DNA of 33,275 nucleotides, from contig JAUWAB010000042.1 of assembly GCA_030602265.1 (NCBI GenBank), positions 1 through 33,275 on the forward strand, given 5' to 3'. Positions within the stretch are counted from its first letter, which is position 1; every line of letters begins with the position of its first letter. Below are positions 7,216 through 16,877 of this stretch, piece after piece. A model generated the notes under the pieces. That model was not told the DNA's origin. It worked only from the letters and a program-made list of their open reading frames with translations, and made no database searches. The position numbers and the translations under genes were made by a program. This stretch comes from Prolixibacteraceae bacterium. Its GTDB lineage: Bacteria > Bacteroidota > Bacteroidia > Bacteroidales > Prolixibacteraceae.

Positions 7216-8640
7216 ATGAAAAACTCAGAATCCCGCCGGCATTTCCTGAAACAAGCCCTGGCTTTGTCGGCATTCTCCGTAACCCCCGGCCTTCTTGCCG
7301 GACAAACTTTTACCTCCGGGAAGCCGGTCAGCCCGTCAGACCGCGTCAACCTGGCCTGCATCGGAATCGGCAACCGTGGTGGTGAAATTATCAATGCCCT
7401 ATACAACACCGGGTTGTGTAACATTGTGGCGCTCTGTGACGTCGACATGGGGGCCCCGCACACCCAGGCCATTTTGGGGAAATTTCCGGATGTACCCCGT
7501 TTTCAGGACTTCAGGAAAATGTTTGATGCGATGGCCAACCAAATCGATGCGGTTTCGGTGGGTACGCCCGACCATTCCCATTTCCCCATAACCATGATGG
7601 CCATGGCGTTGGGCAAACACGTTTATGTGGAAAAACCACTTGCCCGTACTTTCCGTGAAAACGAACTGCTCATGCAGGCTGCACGGAAATATAAGGTCGC
7701 CACCCAGATGGGCAACCAGGGGCATTCAGATGGCAACTATTTTCAGTTCAAGGCATGGGTTGACGCCGGAATCATCAAGGATGTGACCGCCATTACGGCC
7801 CACATGAACTCAGCCCGTCGCTGGCACGGTTGGGACACCGGTATCAGTCGGTTTCCGCAAGGCCAGCCGGTTCCTGATACCCTTGACTGGGACCTCTGGC
7901 TGATGGCGGCTGAGCATCATGATTTTCACAAGGATTTTGTAAACGGCCAATGGCGCAGCTGGTACCACTTCGGATTGGGTGCCCTGGGAGACTGGGGAGC
8001 GCATATTATTGACACCGCCCATGAGTTCCTGAACCTGGGACTGCCCTATGAGATCAGTTGTCTGAAGGCGGAAGGGCACAATGACTTTTTCTTCCCGCAA
8101 TCTTCGACCATACTGTTCAGATTTCCTGAACGGGGAAATATGCCACCGGTAGATATCACCTGGTACGACGGGGTAAATAATGTACCGGCCGTACCCGAGG
8201 GTTACGGAGTATCAGAACTTGACCCCAACATTCCACCGCCGAGTACCGGACAAATTCAGCCGGCAAAACTGAATCCCGGAAAGATTATCTACAGCAAGGA
8301 ACTGACATTCAAAGGAGGTTCACACGGCAGCACTTTATCCATTATTCCCGAAGATAAAGCCAAAGAGATGGCATCCAGACTGCCGGAGGTACCTAAAAGC
8401 CCGTCGAATCATTTTGCCAATTTCCTGAAAGCCTGCAAGGGAGAAGAAAAATGCCGGTCGCCTTTCGAAATATCCGGACCACTCAGTCAGGTTTTTTCAT
8501 TAGGGGTATTATCTCAGTGGCTCAACACCAGGTTGGTTTTCGACAGAAATACCAAACAGATTACAAACCACAAGAAAGCCAATGAACTTCTGGCAGGCCC
8601 GCCACCCAGAAAAGGTTGGGAGGACTTTTACAAAGTATGA
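7216..8640 (+). CDS. Tat-exported Gfo/Idh/MocA-family oxidoreductase (third copy)
   Basis: This 474-aa protein begins with a Tat signal (SRRHFLKQ, residues 6-13). The Rossmann motif is ACIGIGNRGGE (47-57). The catalytic loop is GTPDHSH...VYVEKPLART (116-145), with the EKP motif at 139-141, and TQMGNQGHS (163-171) follows. DWGAHIIDTAHEF is the conserved His/Asp segment of the second domain. An insertion rich in Pro before the C-terminus (PNIPPPSTGQIQP) is typical of the longer exported members found in Bacteroidota and Planctomycetota. The start is the first ATG and directly gives the Tat signal. It ends 20 bases before a strong two-way terminator. Substrate is unknown; the setting among glycan enzymes suggests a sugar or glycoside. 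Confidence 0.92.
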   Translation: MKNSESRRHFLKQALALSAFSVTPGLLAGQTFTSGKPVSPSDRVNLACIGIGNRGGEIINALYNTGLCNIVALCDVDMGAPHTQAILGKFPDVPRFQDFRKMFDAMANQIDAVSVGTPDHSHFPITMMAMALGKHVYVEKPLARTFRENELLMQAARKYKVATQMGNQGHSDGNYFQFKAWVDAGIIKDVTAITAHMNSARRWHGWDTGISRFPQGQPVPDTLDWDLWLMAAEHHDFHKDFVNGQWRSWYHFGLGALGDWGAHIIDTAHEFLNLGLPYEISCLKAEGHNDFFFPQSSTILFRFPERGNMPPVDITWYDGVNNVPAVPEGYGVSELDPNIPPPSTGQIQPAKLNPGKIIYSKELTFKGGSHGSTLSIIPEDKAKEMASRLPEVPKSPSNHFANFLKACKGEEKCRSPFEISGPLSQVFSLGVLSQWLNTRLVFDRNTKQITNHKKANELLAGPPPRKGWEDFYKV

Positions 8641-8659
8641 CAGGATCAAATCAGCATCC

Positions 8660-8704
8660 ATACAACAAAAAATGCCGGCATTAAGCCGGCATTTTTTGTT
8701 GTAT
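8660..8704. terminator. Bidirectional rho-independent terminator
   Basis: A perfect 20-bp inverted repeat (arms 8660-8679 and 8685-8704) with a 5-base loop has a GC-rich core (ATGCCGGC/GCCGGCAT). A-rich and T-rich flanks give a U-tract in both directions. It separates the convergent oxidoreductase (ends 8640) and isomerase-like gene (ends 8719) and should stop transcription from both sides. Confidence 0.9.
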
Positions 8705-8718
8705 AAAACAACTTCAGT

Positions 8719-9558
8719 CTATTTTCTGGTAGCCACCAGCACTCCCCTGAAAAAGCCGATCGATTCGGCAATTCCGATGAACGGGTTGTCCATGTTGCGT
8801 TCGTGTTCCAGGCTGCAAACTCCGGTATATCCCACTTTTCTCAGCATCCTGACAAAGGCGGGATAGTCGATAACCCCACGGCCTATTTCCACGGAATAAC
8901 CCAGTTTCTGGGCAGCGGTAACATCCTTGATATGAATGTCATAAATCCGCTTGTGATATTTTTTCAGGTCTTTCACCGGATCCTTGCCATTCCGGAGATT
9001 ATGGCCAATATCGAAACACATGCCGATGCGCGGGTCAAGGTCTTTGATATTTGCCCAGATATCATCGGCATCCGGATAGAGTTCTATATCCGGTCCGTGG
9101 TTATGAATGGCATATTTAAAATCATACTCCTTTACTTTCTTGTCGACGTACGGCAGCAGTTCATAATTCGGAACCCCGACAACCAGTTTCACCCCTACCC
9201 TTTTAGCATATTCAAAGGCACGGTCAACTTCAGCTTCCGTTTTCATGTAAATCGGGCCCACGGCATAACCGGTAACCCCATGAGCGGCACATTTGGCATG
9301 AAATGCCGCAATCTGCTCGTCTGTACTGTTAAACGGAAGATGAAAATCCTTGATACACAAGTACTGAACATTACATTTTTGCAGCGTTTCCAGGGTTTTG
9401 TCGAGATCAAACCGGTTAAAGGTATAACCCGCCATGCCGAGTTTGAAAGTCTCTTTGGTTTCCGGGGCAGGCTGCTGGCCCGGACGCTCCTGCTGCTGGC
9501 CGCTTACCATCAGCACAGAGACAAAAAATACCCATAAAATTGCAGATAGATTCTTCAT
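8719..9558 (-). CDS. Exported sugar phosphate isomerase/epimerase-like TIM-barrel protein
   Basis: This 279-aa protein has a Sec signal peptide (about 1-20, then a Gln/Pro-rich linker to 36) and an AP-endonuclease-2/xylose-isomerase-like TIM barrel (38-275). Likely metal and catalytic residues are in HNHG (152-155), CFDIGH (Asp183, His186), DIHIKD (His209) and LEHE (Glu251/Glu253). Members linked to Gfo/Idh/MocA and DUF1080 genes act as keto-sugar isomerases, epimerases or hydratases in 3-keto-glycoside breakdown; here the setting supports that but does not prove it. The ATG at 9558 is preferred over an in-frame TTG at 9570 because it begins the signal peptide and has a TAGTTTTG box 32 bases upstream. 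The two-way terminator lies just past its stop. Confidence 0.88.
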   Translation of the reverse strand: MKNLSAILWVFFVSVLMVSGQQQERPGQQPAPETKETFKLGMAGYTFNRFDLDKTLETLQKCNVQYLCIKDFHLPFNSTDEQIAAFHAKCAAHGVTGYAVGPIYMKTEAEVDRAFEYAKRVGVKLVVGVPNYELLPYVDKKVKEYDFKYAIHNHGPDIELYPDADDIWANIKDLDPRIGMCFDIGHNLRNGKDPVKDLKKYHKRIYDIHIKDVTAAQKLGYSVEIGRGVIDYPAFVRMLRKVGYTGVCSLEHERNMDNPFIGIAESIGFFRGVLVATRK

Positions 9559-9589
9559 ATTAGTTATCAATTCAGATTAATTCTATCCG

Positions 9590-9597
9590 CAAAACTA
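9590..9597 (-). promoter_or_regulatory. -7 box (TAGTTTTG) for the isomerase-like gene
   Basis: The minus strand reads TAGTTTTG, an exact TAnnTTTG match 32 bases upstream of the ATG at 9558. The implied leader is short, about 25 bases. No clear -33 TTG is seen. Confidence 0.5.
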
Positions 9598-9706
9598 TTA
9601 AAATATCGACCTGACTGACCTTCAGTAATCTTATTTTTATTAATTCCGGATAACTGAAAGGGAAACAAATAATAAATGTACATTCAACCTTTATAATTTA
9701 ATTTAC

Positions 9707-9714
9707 TATATTTG
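9707..9714 (+). promoter_or_regulatory. -7 box (TATATTTG) for the GH51 gene
   Basis: TATATTTG matches the consensus 36 bases before the GH51 ATG. A weak TTCA at 9683-9686 sits about 20 bases further up, where the -33 element should be. The sequence around it is AT-rich. Confidence 0.5.
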
Positions 9715-9749
9715 AAACCTGACTAAAACAACACTAAATAATTTCACCA

Positions 9750-11723
9750 ATGAATACCAGACAAAAATTCACTCTGCTAACAGCACTTTGGCTACTGCTC
9801 ATGTTGCCGGCCTTTTCACAGATGGTCACACTGAAGGTAGATGCCTCTTCTGCCAAACATGAAGTTCCTGCCGACCTTTGGGGACTGTTTTTTGAGGACA
9901 TCAATTTTGCTGCCGACGGCGGAATTTATGCGGAGCTGATCAAGAACCGCTCATTTGAATTCTACAAACCCCTGATGGGATGGAAAAATGTGGAAGACAA
10001 CAGCAAGGGATCTGTACAGATCCTCAACCGTTCGGGTGAGCAGAATCCCAGATATGTGCGCTTAATCAAACCCGGGGTTTCCGGAAGGTTCGGAATGGTA
10101 AACGAGGGTTTCCGGGGCATGTATATCCGGGAGGGCAATGAGTACCACTTTTCGGTATGGGCCAGAAAAGAGTCGGGAAGTCAGCCGGCACTGGATGTTG
10201 AACTGGTGGATCCGGGCAACCGGGTAATCGGGAAAACGACCATAACCGGTCTCACTCCGGAATGGAAAAAATATGAAAGCACCATAGTGGCCGGATCAAC
10301 CGAGCTAAAAGCCGGTCTCCGGGTAATGTTATCGGGCGAAGGGTCGGTGGACATCGATATGGTTTCGCTGTTTCCGGCCGACACCTGGAAGGGCAGGAAA
10401 GGCGGTCTCCGCGCCGACCTGGTTCAGCTGCTGGCGGATATGAAACCCGGTTTCCTGAGGTTTCCCGGCGGATGCATCGTGGAGGGCCACGACCTCAGCG
10501 TCAGGTACCAGTGGAAGAAAACGGTTGGTCCGGTTGAAAACCGTGAGGTAATTGTCAACCGCTGGAACTACGAGTTTGCCCATCGCAGCACACCCGATTA
10601 TTACCAGTCGTTCGGACTGGGTTTCTACGAGTATTTCCTATTGGCAGCAGATCTCGGAGCTGAGCCCATGCCGATCATCAACTGCGGGATGGCCTGCCAG
10701 TTCAACACCTGCGAACTGGTACCGCTTGACGAACTGGAACCATACATACAGGATGCCCTCGACCTGATCGAATTTGCCAATGGTCCGGTTACCACGGAAT
10801 GGGGTAAACTGAGGGCAGAAATGGGACATCCGGAGCCCTTCAACATGAAGTATCTGGGAGTGGGCAACGAGCAATGGGGGCCACAGTATGTCGAAAGGCT
10901 TGAGATTTTCCAGAAAAGGATTCTGGAGAAATATCCGGATATCGTTTTAGTCGGCGGTTCCGGTCCCTATCCCGATGGGGCCGATTTTGAGCACCTCTGG
11001 GGTGAAATGCGGAGACTGAACGTTCCGCTGGTGGATGAACATTACTATCGCCCGCCACACTGGTTCCTGAATGGTGCCACGCGTTATGACCAGTACGACA
11101 GGAACGGCCCGAAGGTATTTGCCGGGGAGTATGCCTCACACAGCCAGATCCAGGGGGAACGGGGTGAATCACGCAACAACTGGGAGGCGGCGCTTTCTGA
11201 GGCTGCTTTCCTCACCGGTATCGAAAGGAACAGCGATGTGGTTGCCCTTGCTTCATATGCCCCGCTGTTTGGGCATGTGGATGCCTGGCAGTGGCGGCCC
11301 GACCTGATCTGGTTCGACAATCATCGCAGCGTGGGCACCCCAAGCTACCATATCCAGAAACTTTACTCGGTAAACAAGGGAACCCATGTACTGGATGCAC
11401 TTTCGGAAGGGAAACCACTCACCGGTCAGGACAGTCTCTACGCCAGTGCCGTTATAGACAAAGGATCAAAAGAGGTAATCCTGAAAATCGCAAACGCCGG
11501 AAGTTCATCCAAACAGGTGAAGATTGACTTATCCGGCAAAGTACCTGCAGGAACAAAAGCTACCTTAACAGAAATCCGGAGTGACGATCCGGCTGCATAC
11601 AATTCAGTAGAAGAACCAGGCCGTGTGGTACCCATGGTCAGGGAACTTAACGTTTCCAGAAAGGACATCCAGGTACCGGTGTCTGGGAAAGCCTTTGTCA
11701 TGGTAAAAATTCCGGTGAGATAA
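9750..11723 (+). CDS. Exported GH51 alpha-L-arabinofuranosidase
   Basis: This 657-aa enzyme hydrolyses terminal alpha-L-arabinofuranosyl groups from arabinoxylan, arabinan or arabinogalactan. It has a Sec signal peptide (1-23, ends AFSQ). An N-terminal GH51 segment (LWGLFFEDINFAADGGIYAE, 43-62) is followed by a beta-sandwich carbohydrate-binding-like insertion (about 75-210). The TIM barrel covers about 215-540 and a C-terminal beta-sandwich about 550-657. The acid/base is Glu374 in GVGNEQWGP and the nucleophile is Glu460 in VFAGEYASH, both standard GH51 motifs. RFPGGCIVEG (237-246) is the conserved GH51 loop. It is transcribed divergently from the isomerase-like gene. Together with the CE7 esterase it suggests a decorated hemicellulose or pectin side chain as substrate. 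Confidence 0.95.
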   Translation: MNTRQKFTLLTALWLLLMLPAFSQMVTLKVDASSAKHEVPADLWGLFFEDINFAADGGIYAELIKNRSFEFYKPLMGWKNVEDNSKGSVQILNRSGEQNPRYVRLIKPGVSGRFGMVNEGFRGMYIREGNEYHFSVWARKESGSQPALDVELVDPGNRVIGKTTITGLTPEWKKYESTIVAGSTELKAGLRVMLSGEGSVDIDMVSLFPADTWKGRKGGLRADLVQLLADMKPGFLRFPGGCIVEGHDLSVRYQWKKTVGPVENREVIVNRWNYEFAHRSTPDYYQSFGLGFYEYFLLAADLGAEPMPIINCGMACQFNTCELVPLDELEPYIQDALDLIEFANGPVTTEWGKLRAEMGHPEPFNMKYLGVGNEQWGPQYVERLEIFQKRILEKYPDIVLVGGSGPYPDGADFEHLWGEMRRLNVPLVDEHYYRPPHWFLNGATRYDQYDRNGPKVFAGEYASHSQIQGERGESRNNWEAALSEAAFLTGIERNSDVVALASYAPLFGHVDAWQWRPDLIWFDNHRSVGTPSYHIQKLYSVNKGTHVLDALSEGKPLTGQDSLYASAVIDKGSKEVILKIANAGSSSKQVKIDLSGKVPAGTKATLTEIRSDDPAAYNSVEEPGRVVPMVRELNVSRKDIQVPVSGKAFVMVKIPVR

Positions 11724-11738
11724 ACCGCATGACGAACC

Positions 11739-11757
11739 ATTTCCGGCGGCCGGAAAT
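11739..11757. terminator. Small GC-rich hairpin between convergent GH51 and AsmA-like genes
   Basis: ATTTCCGG and CCGGAAAT form a perfect 8-bp stem with a 3-base loop in the 77-base gap between two convergent genes. There is no clear U-tract on either side, so a terminator role is only suggested by position. Confidence 0.35.
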
Positions 11758-11800
11758 AACCCACAGCTGCCGGAAGTGGCTTTACTTTAATGCAGGATAA

Positions 11801-14350
11801 TCAGCGCAACAACTTCCTCAGGCCATCGCCCAGTCGGTTGATGGTTTTCTGAAGCTCCTCCTTAGAGGCATTCTTCACTTCCTGTTTAACCAGATCGCGG
11901 GCGTCGCTGAGGTCTACTTTTACGTCGGGATCTTTTACCGGCCCGTTGATGGAAATTCCCACCGGGATCACTTGGATGTTCTTCTGTCCGGGTAACATAC
12001 CGAGTGTATTTTCAATCGACTTGCTCAGGGCATCCCGGTTGATCAGAAATCCGATCTGCATGCTGATCAGGTTATCTGCATTCAGGCGACCGGCAAATAC
12101 AGCCTGTTGTCCGGCAATCTTTGTTTCAAAAGGCCTGAGAACCAGGTTACCATTTTCAATATTGAAGCGGGCAGCAAAATCGTCGACACGGACATCACGA
12201 AGCTTCTCTTCGTTCAGCACGCTTTTAATTTTATTGAATACCGGTGAATTCAATACCTGTACATTGGTGGATTCAAACAGGCCGTTACCATTGAGTGACG
12301 GCATCAGAAGTGTCATATTCTCACTTAACTGTCCCTTGAGGTTCAGCGTAGTACTGAACCGGCCTTTGCTTTGGGCAGCAATCGGAAGGTAAGTCCGGAT
12401 CAGGTTGAGCGACTGGAAAGCCGTTGGAATATCAAAATTGATCAGGCTGATGGCCATATCGACCAAAGGTTTGTTTTCCTGAGTATTGGCATAGGAGCCG
12501 GCGATACGCAGTTCGCCATCCAGCAGGTTCATATTGACTCCCCTGAGGTCGAGCTTACCGTTACCAATGCTAACTGTTCCATTAATGCTGTTGATATTGA
12601 GCCGGTCGTACAAGGCACGGTTAACATCGGCCTGTACGGCAATATTCACTTTATCCGGAACCTTGAAGGCGCTGATCTGCGAGGCCTGTACCGCTGCAGC
12701 TGCGGGGGCGTCTGACTTCCTGCGCCGGTTATCAGTGGGTTCCTGAACAACAGGAGCCGGTGCGTTCTGCTCCACCTGAAGCTGCATCAGCTCATTAATA
12801 TTCAGATAGTTACTTTTCAACTGCAGGTTTCCGTTCAGGGTTCCTCCTGAAAAGAAATACGGGAAGTAGTCTGTTACTGCGCCCGACAATGCCATGTCGC
12901 TCTGGCCGATTTTCATATCCATTTGCCGGAGGTTGATCCTTTCTGGTGCAAAGTCAAGCTTTCCTGAGGATATCTGCACCGGTTGTGTAAGGTCCTTGCT
13001 GCGATAGGTAAAATTCTGCAAGGAAACCAGTCCGTCGGCATGCAGTCGTTCATACGTTTTATTCTCGATGGCAGAGTAGATACCTTTCAGTCCGAGGTTA
13101 ATATCCAGCATACCAGCCATATCAAGGCTGTCGAGGGGCAATGCCCCCTTCAGATGGTCGAAATCGAGGCGGCCGGCAACATTGCCGTCGAACCGGAGGT
13201 CCTCCATCAGGTTGCTTAGCTGGAGATTCATGTCCATGGGATTGTTCCTGATCTCAAAATGGGCATTGGAAATATTAATTTTGGTCAGGTTGAAATCGCC
13301 CTGAGGCTTGACAACCGCAAGGTTTCCGCTGATATTTCTTATTTCCTCGGGCATACCGGCATAGCGGGCATTACCCCCGGCAAGGCGAAGCTGAATCTGC
13401 AGATCGGGATACGAATCGCCAAAGTAAAATCCTTTGAACGATCCGGTAAATGAGGCATTTCCTGTTGCAGTAAGATCTTTCAGATAAACCTCATAATCGG
13501 GTGGGGTAAGTGCGAGGATCTCTCCAAGGGTGGAAGCCCTTGAAGCAAAACCCAGGTCAAACCAGATGGTATCAGCGGGCATCGAAAACGAACCTTCCAG
13601 ATCGAGGGGCAGGTTGTTCACCATCAGTTCACCCTCGGAAAACCTGAAATCCCAGGTATCAAAATTGATATTCAGCAATGATTCGAGCCCAAGCCTGGTT
13701 TTGGTAATGTAACTGACGCCGTCGTATACCAGGTTAACCTGTCCGGCAGTCCCTGCGGCTTTCAGCCTGGTGTCGGAACCATACATGCGGCCGTCGATCA
13801 GCATGTTGATGCCATTCAGGTCAAATTGCATCGGCAAAGTGAGGTCGGTATAATACACATCCGCATTTTTTATATCTATACGGCTGAGCTGCAGTGCGAA
13901 TGCATCGCCATTTTGCGCCTGGCCAGAATGTTCGGGCTGTGCACCGGCCTCATCCTCGGGAAAAATCTGCCAGTTCACCTGATTATTTTCATTGACCAGC
14001 AGCCTGAGGACCGGCTGATCCAGAATGATCTCGTTGATGGTCAGGTTATCAGGTGTAAACAGATCGAGCAGTCCGAATGAAGTTCTGAACGATTTGACGT
14101 TCATCAGCGTATCGCCGGCAAAATCATTTTTACCGGTAACCGTGAGACCTTTCAGTTCGAGGCTTGCCTTGGGGAAGTCCTTGATCAGGGATAAGCGGAA
14201 ATCGCTGAAACTGATTTCCACGTTCAGGTTGCGGTTGATGGTCGTGCGTGTTTTTTCGAGCAGTGCATCCCTGAAAACAAACGGTACCGCTATCAGGATG
14301 CCCAAAAGAACAACCAGAACAATCCCAGCGATGATGAATCCTTTCTTCAT
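11801..14350 (-). CDS. AsmA-family envelope protein
   Basis: This 849-aa protein has one N-terminal membrane anchor (about 4-26) and a long periplasmic beta-rich repeat region. The AsmA N-terminal block is evident (NLNVEISFSDFRLSL and FPKASLELKGLTV). The C-terminal AsmA_2-like region has LNLKGQLSENM and a tail of INGPVKDPDVKVDLSDA. AsmA-like proteins of the wider repeating beta-groove family are thought to help move lipids between inner and outer membranes or to influence outer-membrane assembly. A Pro/Ala-rich linker near 535-560 divides the repeats. It is the third gene of the M48-cinA-asmA operon, starting 7 bases after the cinA stop. Family assignment is solid; the specific function is not known. 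Confidence 0.88.
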   Translation of the reverse strand: MKKGFIIAGIVLVVLLGILIAVPFVFRDALLEKTRTTINRNLNVEISFSDFRLSLIKDFPKASLELKGLTVTGKNDFAGDTLMNVKSFRTSFGLLDLFTPDNLTINEIILDQPVLRLLVNENNQVNWQIFPEDEAGAQPEHSGQAQNGDAFALQLSRIDIKNADVYYTDLTLPMQFDLNGINMLIDGRMYGSDTRLKAAGTAGQVNLVYDGVSYITKTRLGLESLLNINFDTWDFRFSEGELMVNNLPLDLEGSFSMPADTIWFDLGFASRASTLGEILALTPPDYEVYLKDLTATGNASFTGSFKGFYFGDSYPDLQIQLRLAGGNARYAGMPEEIRNISGNLAVVKPQGDFNLTKINISNAHFEIRNNPMDMNLQLSNLMEDLRFDGNVAGRLDFDHLKGALPLDSLDMAGMLDINLGLKGIYSAIENKTYERLHADGLVSLQNFTYRSKDLTQPVQISSGKLDFAPERINLRQMDMKIGQSDMALSGAVTDYFPYFFSGGTLNGNLQLKSNYLNINELMQLQVEQNAPAPVVQEPTDNRRRKSDAPAAAAVQASQISAFKVPDKVNIAVQADVNRALYDRLNINSINGTVSIGNGKLDLRGVNMNLLDGELRIAGSYANTQENKPLVDMAISLINFDIPTAFQSLNLIRTYLPIAAQSKGRFSTTLNLKGQLSENMTLLMPSLNGNGLFESTNVQVLNSPVFNKIKSVLNEEKLRDVRVDDFAARFNIENGNLVLRPFETKIAGQQAVFAGRLNADNLISMQIGFLINRDALSKSIENTLGMLPGQKNIQVIPVGISINGPVKDPDVKVDLSDARDLVKQEVKNASKEELQKTINRLGDGLRKLLR

Positions 14351-14357
14351 AATTCCT

Positions 14358-15620
14358 TTACATTAAATTATGCCCGGGAAATTCTTCCATGATCGTCCGT
14401 CTCAACCATTGAAGTGCCGTTTGCGACGAGCGCATGATATTCCTTTCCCGGTTATTACCAAAAACGAATTTTTGTGCAATTAATTTTGTCGGGCCTGCAA
14501 TAGCCATCCAGACTGTTCCGACCGGCTTTTCTTCCGATCCGCCGTCTGGCCCGGCAATGCCCGTTGTGGCCAGGGCGAAGTCACTCTGCATCAGGTTCCT
14601 GACACCTGCAGCCATGGCTAATGCGGTCTGCTCACTGACGGCACCATATTGTCTGATGACCTCTTCAGAAACCCCTAAAACTGAGGTTTTCACCGCATTG
14701 TCGTATGCTACCACCCCCCCTTTGTACCAAGCGGAGGCTCCTGGTGTGAGGGTAATCAGGTGAGCAATATGCCCTCCGGTACAACTCTCTGCCACCGCGA
14801 TTGTCAAATGGTTTTCCTGCAGCAATTTCCCTGCCGAACCGGCCATGGTATCCTCGTCAAAGCCGTATATTTCGACAGGCAGGAGTATTTTCAGCCTTTC
14901 CACCTGCCTGTCCAGTTCTTCCCTGAGCAGCTCAGTATCCCGACCGGTGGCAGTCAGACGAAGTCTTACCAACATCGGGTTGGGCAGGTAGGCCAGTTTA
15001 ATGAACGGGGGCAGACTGTTTTCCCACTCCTCGATCCTCATAGCTAACATGGATTCAGGCACGCCCTGGGTAAGGACTGTCTTATGGATGATTACCTTCA
15101 GTTTTCCTGAGTTAACAAGCCGGGGCAGCACCTCCTGTTCCGTTACGGCTTTCATCTCGAAAGGCACTCCCGGCATGGAAATAAAGATGGTGTCGTTTCT
15201 TTCGAACCACATTCCCGGGGCAGTACCCTCGGGATTACGCAGTACAGTACAGCCATCGGGTACCAGGGCCTGGTCCTGATTCAGGCGGTTAAGGTCAACT
15301 CCCCTTTTGAGAAACCTATCGCGGATCTGCGCAAAGGTTGGTTCATGGAATACCAGCTTCATGCCAAAGTATTCACAGAGGGTGTTGCGGGTAATGTCGT
15401 CTTTTGTAGGCCCAAGCCCTCCGGTGATGAGCACCAGGTCGACCCTGCGCTCAGCATCGGCCAAAGCCCTCAGGATATGCTCACGGTCATCATGGACTGA
15501 AGTAATCTGGTATACTTCAATCCCGGCGAGGTTTAGTTTCCCGGCCAGCCAGGCCGAATTGGTATCTACGATCTGTCCGATCAGGATTTCATCTCCGATC
15601 GTTATGATTTCAGCGATCAT
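14358..15620 (-). CDS. cinA: CinA-family nicotinamide-nucleotide amidohydrolase
   Basis: This 420-aa cytoplasmic protein has two domains. The N-terminal molybdopterin-binding-like (COG1058) domain (1-170) contains ITIGDEIL, LITGGLGPTKDD (65-76) and SMPGVPFEM. The C-terminal PncC-type deamidase domain (about 265-415) has VAESCTGGHI (276-285, active-site Ser279), TGIAGPDGG (353-361) and KPVGTVW. It recycles nicotinamide mononucleotide in NAD metabolism and, in some bacteria, is linked to competence. The ATG at 15620 starts the conserved IAEIITIGDE block. It overlaps the upstream protease gene by 11 bases, which suggests translational coupling. Its full length matches standard CinA. Confidence 0.96.
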   Translation of the reverse strand: MIAEIITIGDEILIGQIVDTNSAWLAGKLNLAGIEVYQITSVHDDREHILRALADAERRVDLVLITGGLGPTKDDITRNTLCEYFGMKLVFHEPTFAQIRDRFLKRGVDLNRLNQDQALVPDGCTVLRNPEGTAPGMWFERNDTIFISMPGVPFEMKAVTEQEVLPRLVNSGKLKVIIHKTVLTQGVPESMLAMRIEEWENSLPPFIKLAYLPNPMLVRLRLTATGRDTELLREELDRQVERLKILLPVEIYGFDEDTMAGSAGKLLQENHLTIAVAESCTGGHIAHLITLTPGASAWYKGGVVAYDNAVKTSVLGVSEEVIRQYGAVSEQTALAMAAGVRNLMQSDFALATTGIAGPDGGSEEKPVGTVWMAIAGPTKLIAQKFVFGNNRERNIMRSSQTALQWLRRTIMEEFPGHNLM

Positions 15621-16857
15621 CCTTCTCAAATTTTTTAATCTGTTCAAGCCTTTGTAACAACGGTGGATGCGAATAGTTGAAGAAAACATACGCCGGATGG
15701 GGCGTCAGGTTGCTAAGGTTTTTCACCGAAAGCTTCTTCAGTGCAGAAGAAAGCGCTTCCGGGCTGTAATGTTCAGCGGCAAAGGCATCAGCCTGGAACT
15801 CATTCCGCCGGGAAAGCATATTCAGGAGAATACCGGTCACCATGGAAACCGGACTGTACAACAGGGTGAACGCCACCAGGCCGATATGAAAATTGGGTTC
15901 TTCCACCCCCAGGGCACGGCTTACATTTGGGCTTTCAACAAATACAGAAAAGAGAAAAAGCAGCAGACCGGTCTGCAACAAGCCCAAAACAAGACCCTGC
16001 ACAACATGCTTTTTCCTGTAGTGTCCGATCTCGTGGGCCAGGACAGCCACAATCTCCTCTGTGGTCATCTCTTCGATAAGGGTATCGTACAGGACGATCC
16101 GCTTTTTAGAACCCAATCCGGTAAAATAGGCATTAGCCTTGACAGATCTTTTTGAACCATCGATGACATAAATATGGTCAATCCTGAAGCCGACACTGCC
16201 GGCAAAATTATTGATGGCATTCCGGAGTTCACCTTCGGGCAGCGGAGTTTGTTTATTGAAGAGAGGGACAATAACCTGGCTGTAAAACATCGACATAAAT
16301 ACAGAGAAGAGTGCCAGGGTGCCCCATGCCACTACCCAGAACCAGCGGCCGGTGTTTCCGTAGATCCAGATGACCAGAGAAAGGATCCCCCCGCCAATAA
16401 CCAGGGCCAACAGCCAGCCCTTCAGTTTATCCAGGAAAAAGGTCTTAGGGGCCGTCCGGTTGAAACCATATTTCTCTTCTATGACGAAAGTATCGTATAT
16501 CCCCAGGGGAAGACTGATGATTTCGGCGGCCAGCAGCAACATTCCGAAAAAAAGTAACGCCCAGATTGCGGGGTGAATGGAAACTGTAGCGGACAGATCG
16601 TTGATAAACGCAAAACCAGACAACAACATCATGGCCAGTATCAGTATAAAGCTCAGTCCGGAGGATACAAGTCCGAACCGGTAATTTTCACGCTGATAAG
16701 CCTGTTGCCGGGCATATTTTTCAGCATCATAAATGCCCTTCAGCTCGTCCGGGAGCCGGTCTGACCAGCGGGTGGTGTTCAGGTAACCAATATACCGGTC
16801 GAGGAAATAGTCGGCAATAATGATTATCAGAATAATATAAAAAAGGGTGGTATACAT
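15610..16857 (-). CDS. M48-family membrane metalloprotease (Ste24/CAAX prenyl protease 1-like)
   Basis: This 415-aa integral membrane zinc protease has an N-terminal hydrophobic segment (5-20), further helices (about 62-85, 97-120, 145-168, 172-192) and two near 285-305 and 325-347. The zinc site is AHEIGH (His275, Glu276, His279), with the third ligand Glu353 in RRNEFQAD. The EEKYGFNR stretch (127-134) is typical of Ste24-type proteins. It likely takes part in membrane protein quality control. The ATG at 16857 is chosen because it begins the first membrane helix and has a TACCTTTG box 21 bases upstream; the frame stays open as far as 17067, but that would run across the divergent ClC promoter and gene start. 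It leads the operon with cinA and the AsmA-like gene. Confidence 0.93.
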   Translation of the reverse strand: MYTTLFYIILIIIIADYFLDRYIGYLNTTRWSDRLPDELKGIYDAEKYARQQAYQRENYRFGLVSSGLSFILILAMMLLSGFAFINDLSATVSIHPAIWALLFFGMLLLAAEIISLPLGIYDTFVIEEKYGFNRTAPKTFFLDKLKGWLLALVIGGGILSLVIWIYGNTGRWFWVVAWGTLALFSVFMSMFYSQVIVPLFNKQTPLPEGELRNAINNFAGSVGFRIDHIYVIDGSKRSVKANAYFTGLGSKKRIVLYDTLIEEMTTEEIVAVLAHEIGHYRKKHVVQGLVLGLLQTGLLLFLFSVFVESPNVSRALGVEEPNFHIGLVAFTLLYSPVSMVTGILLNMLSRRNEFQADAFAAEHYSPEALSSALKKLSVKNLSNLTPHPAYVFFNYSHPPLLQRLEQIKKFEKDDR

Positions 16858-16877
16858 GGATGACGATTTTTCAGGCA

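Noticed and set aside
1-11723. A classical SusC/SusD polysaccharide utilisation locus
   Set aside because: No TonB-dependent SusC-like receptor or SusD-like lipoprotein is present in the window, so the glycan genes are not called a PUL from this sequence alone.
11801-14350. TamB-like translocation protein
   Set aside because: The N-terminal block and shorter length fit AsmA-type proteins, and no TamA partner is adjacent.
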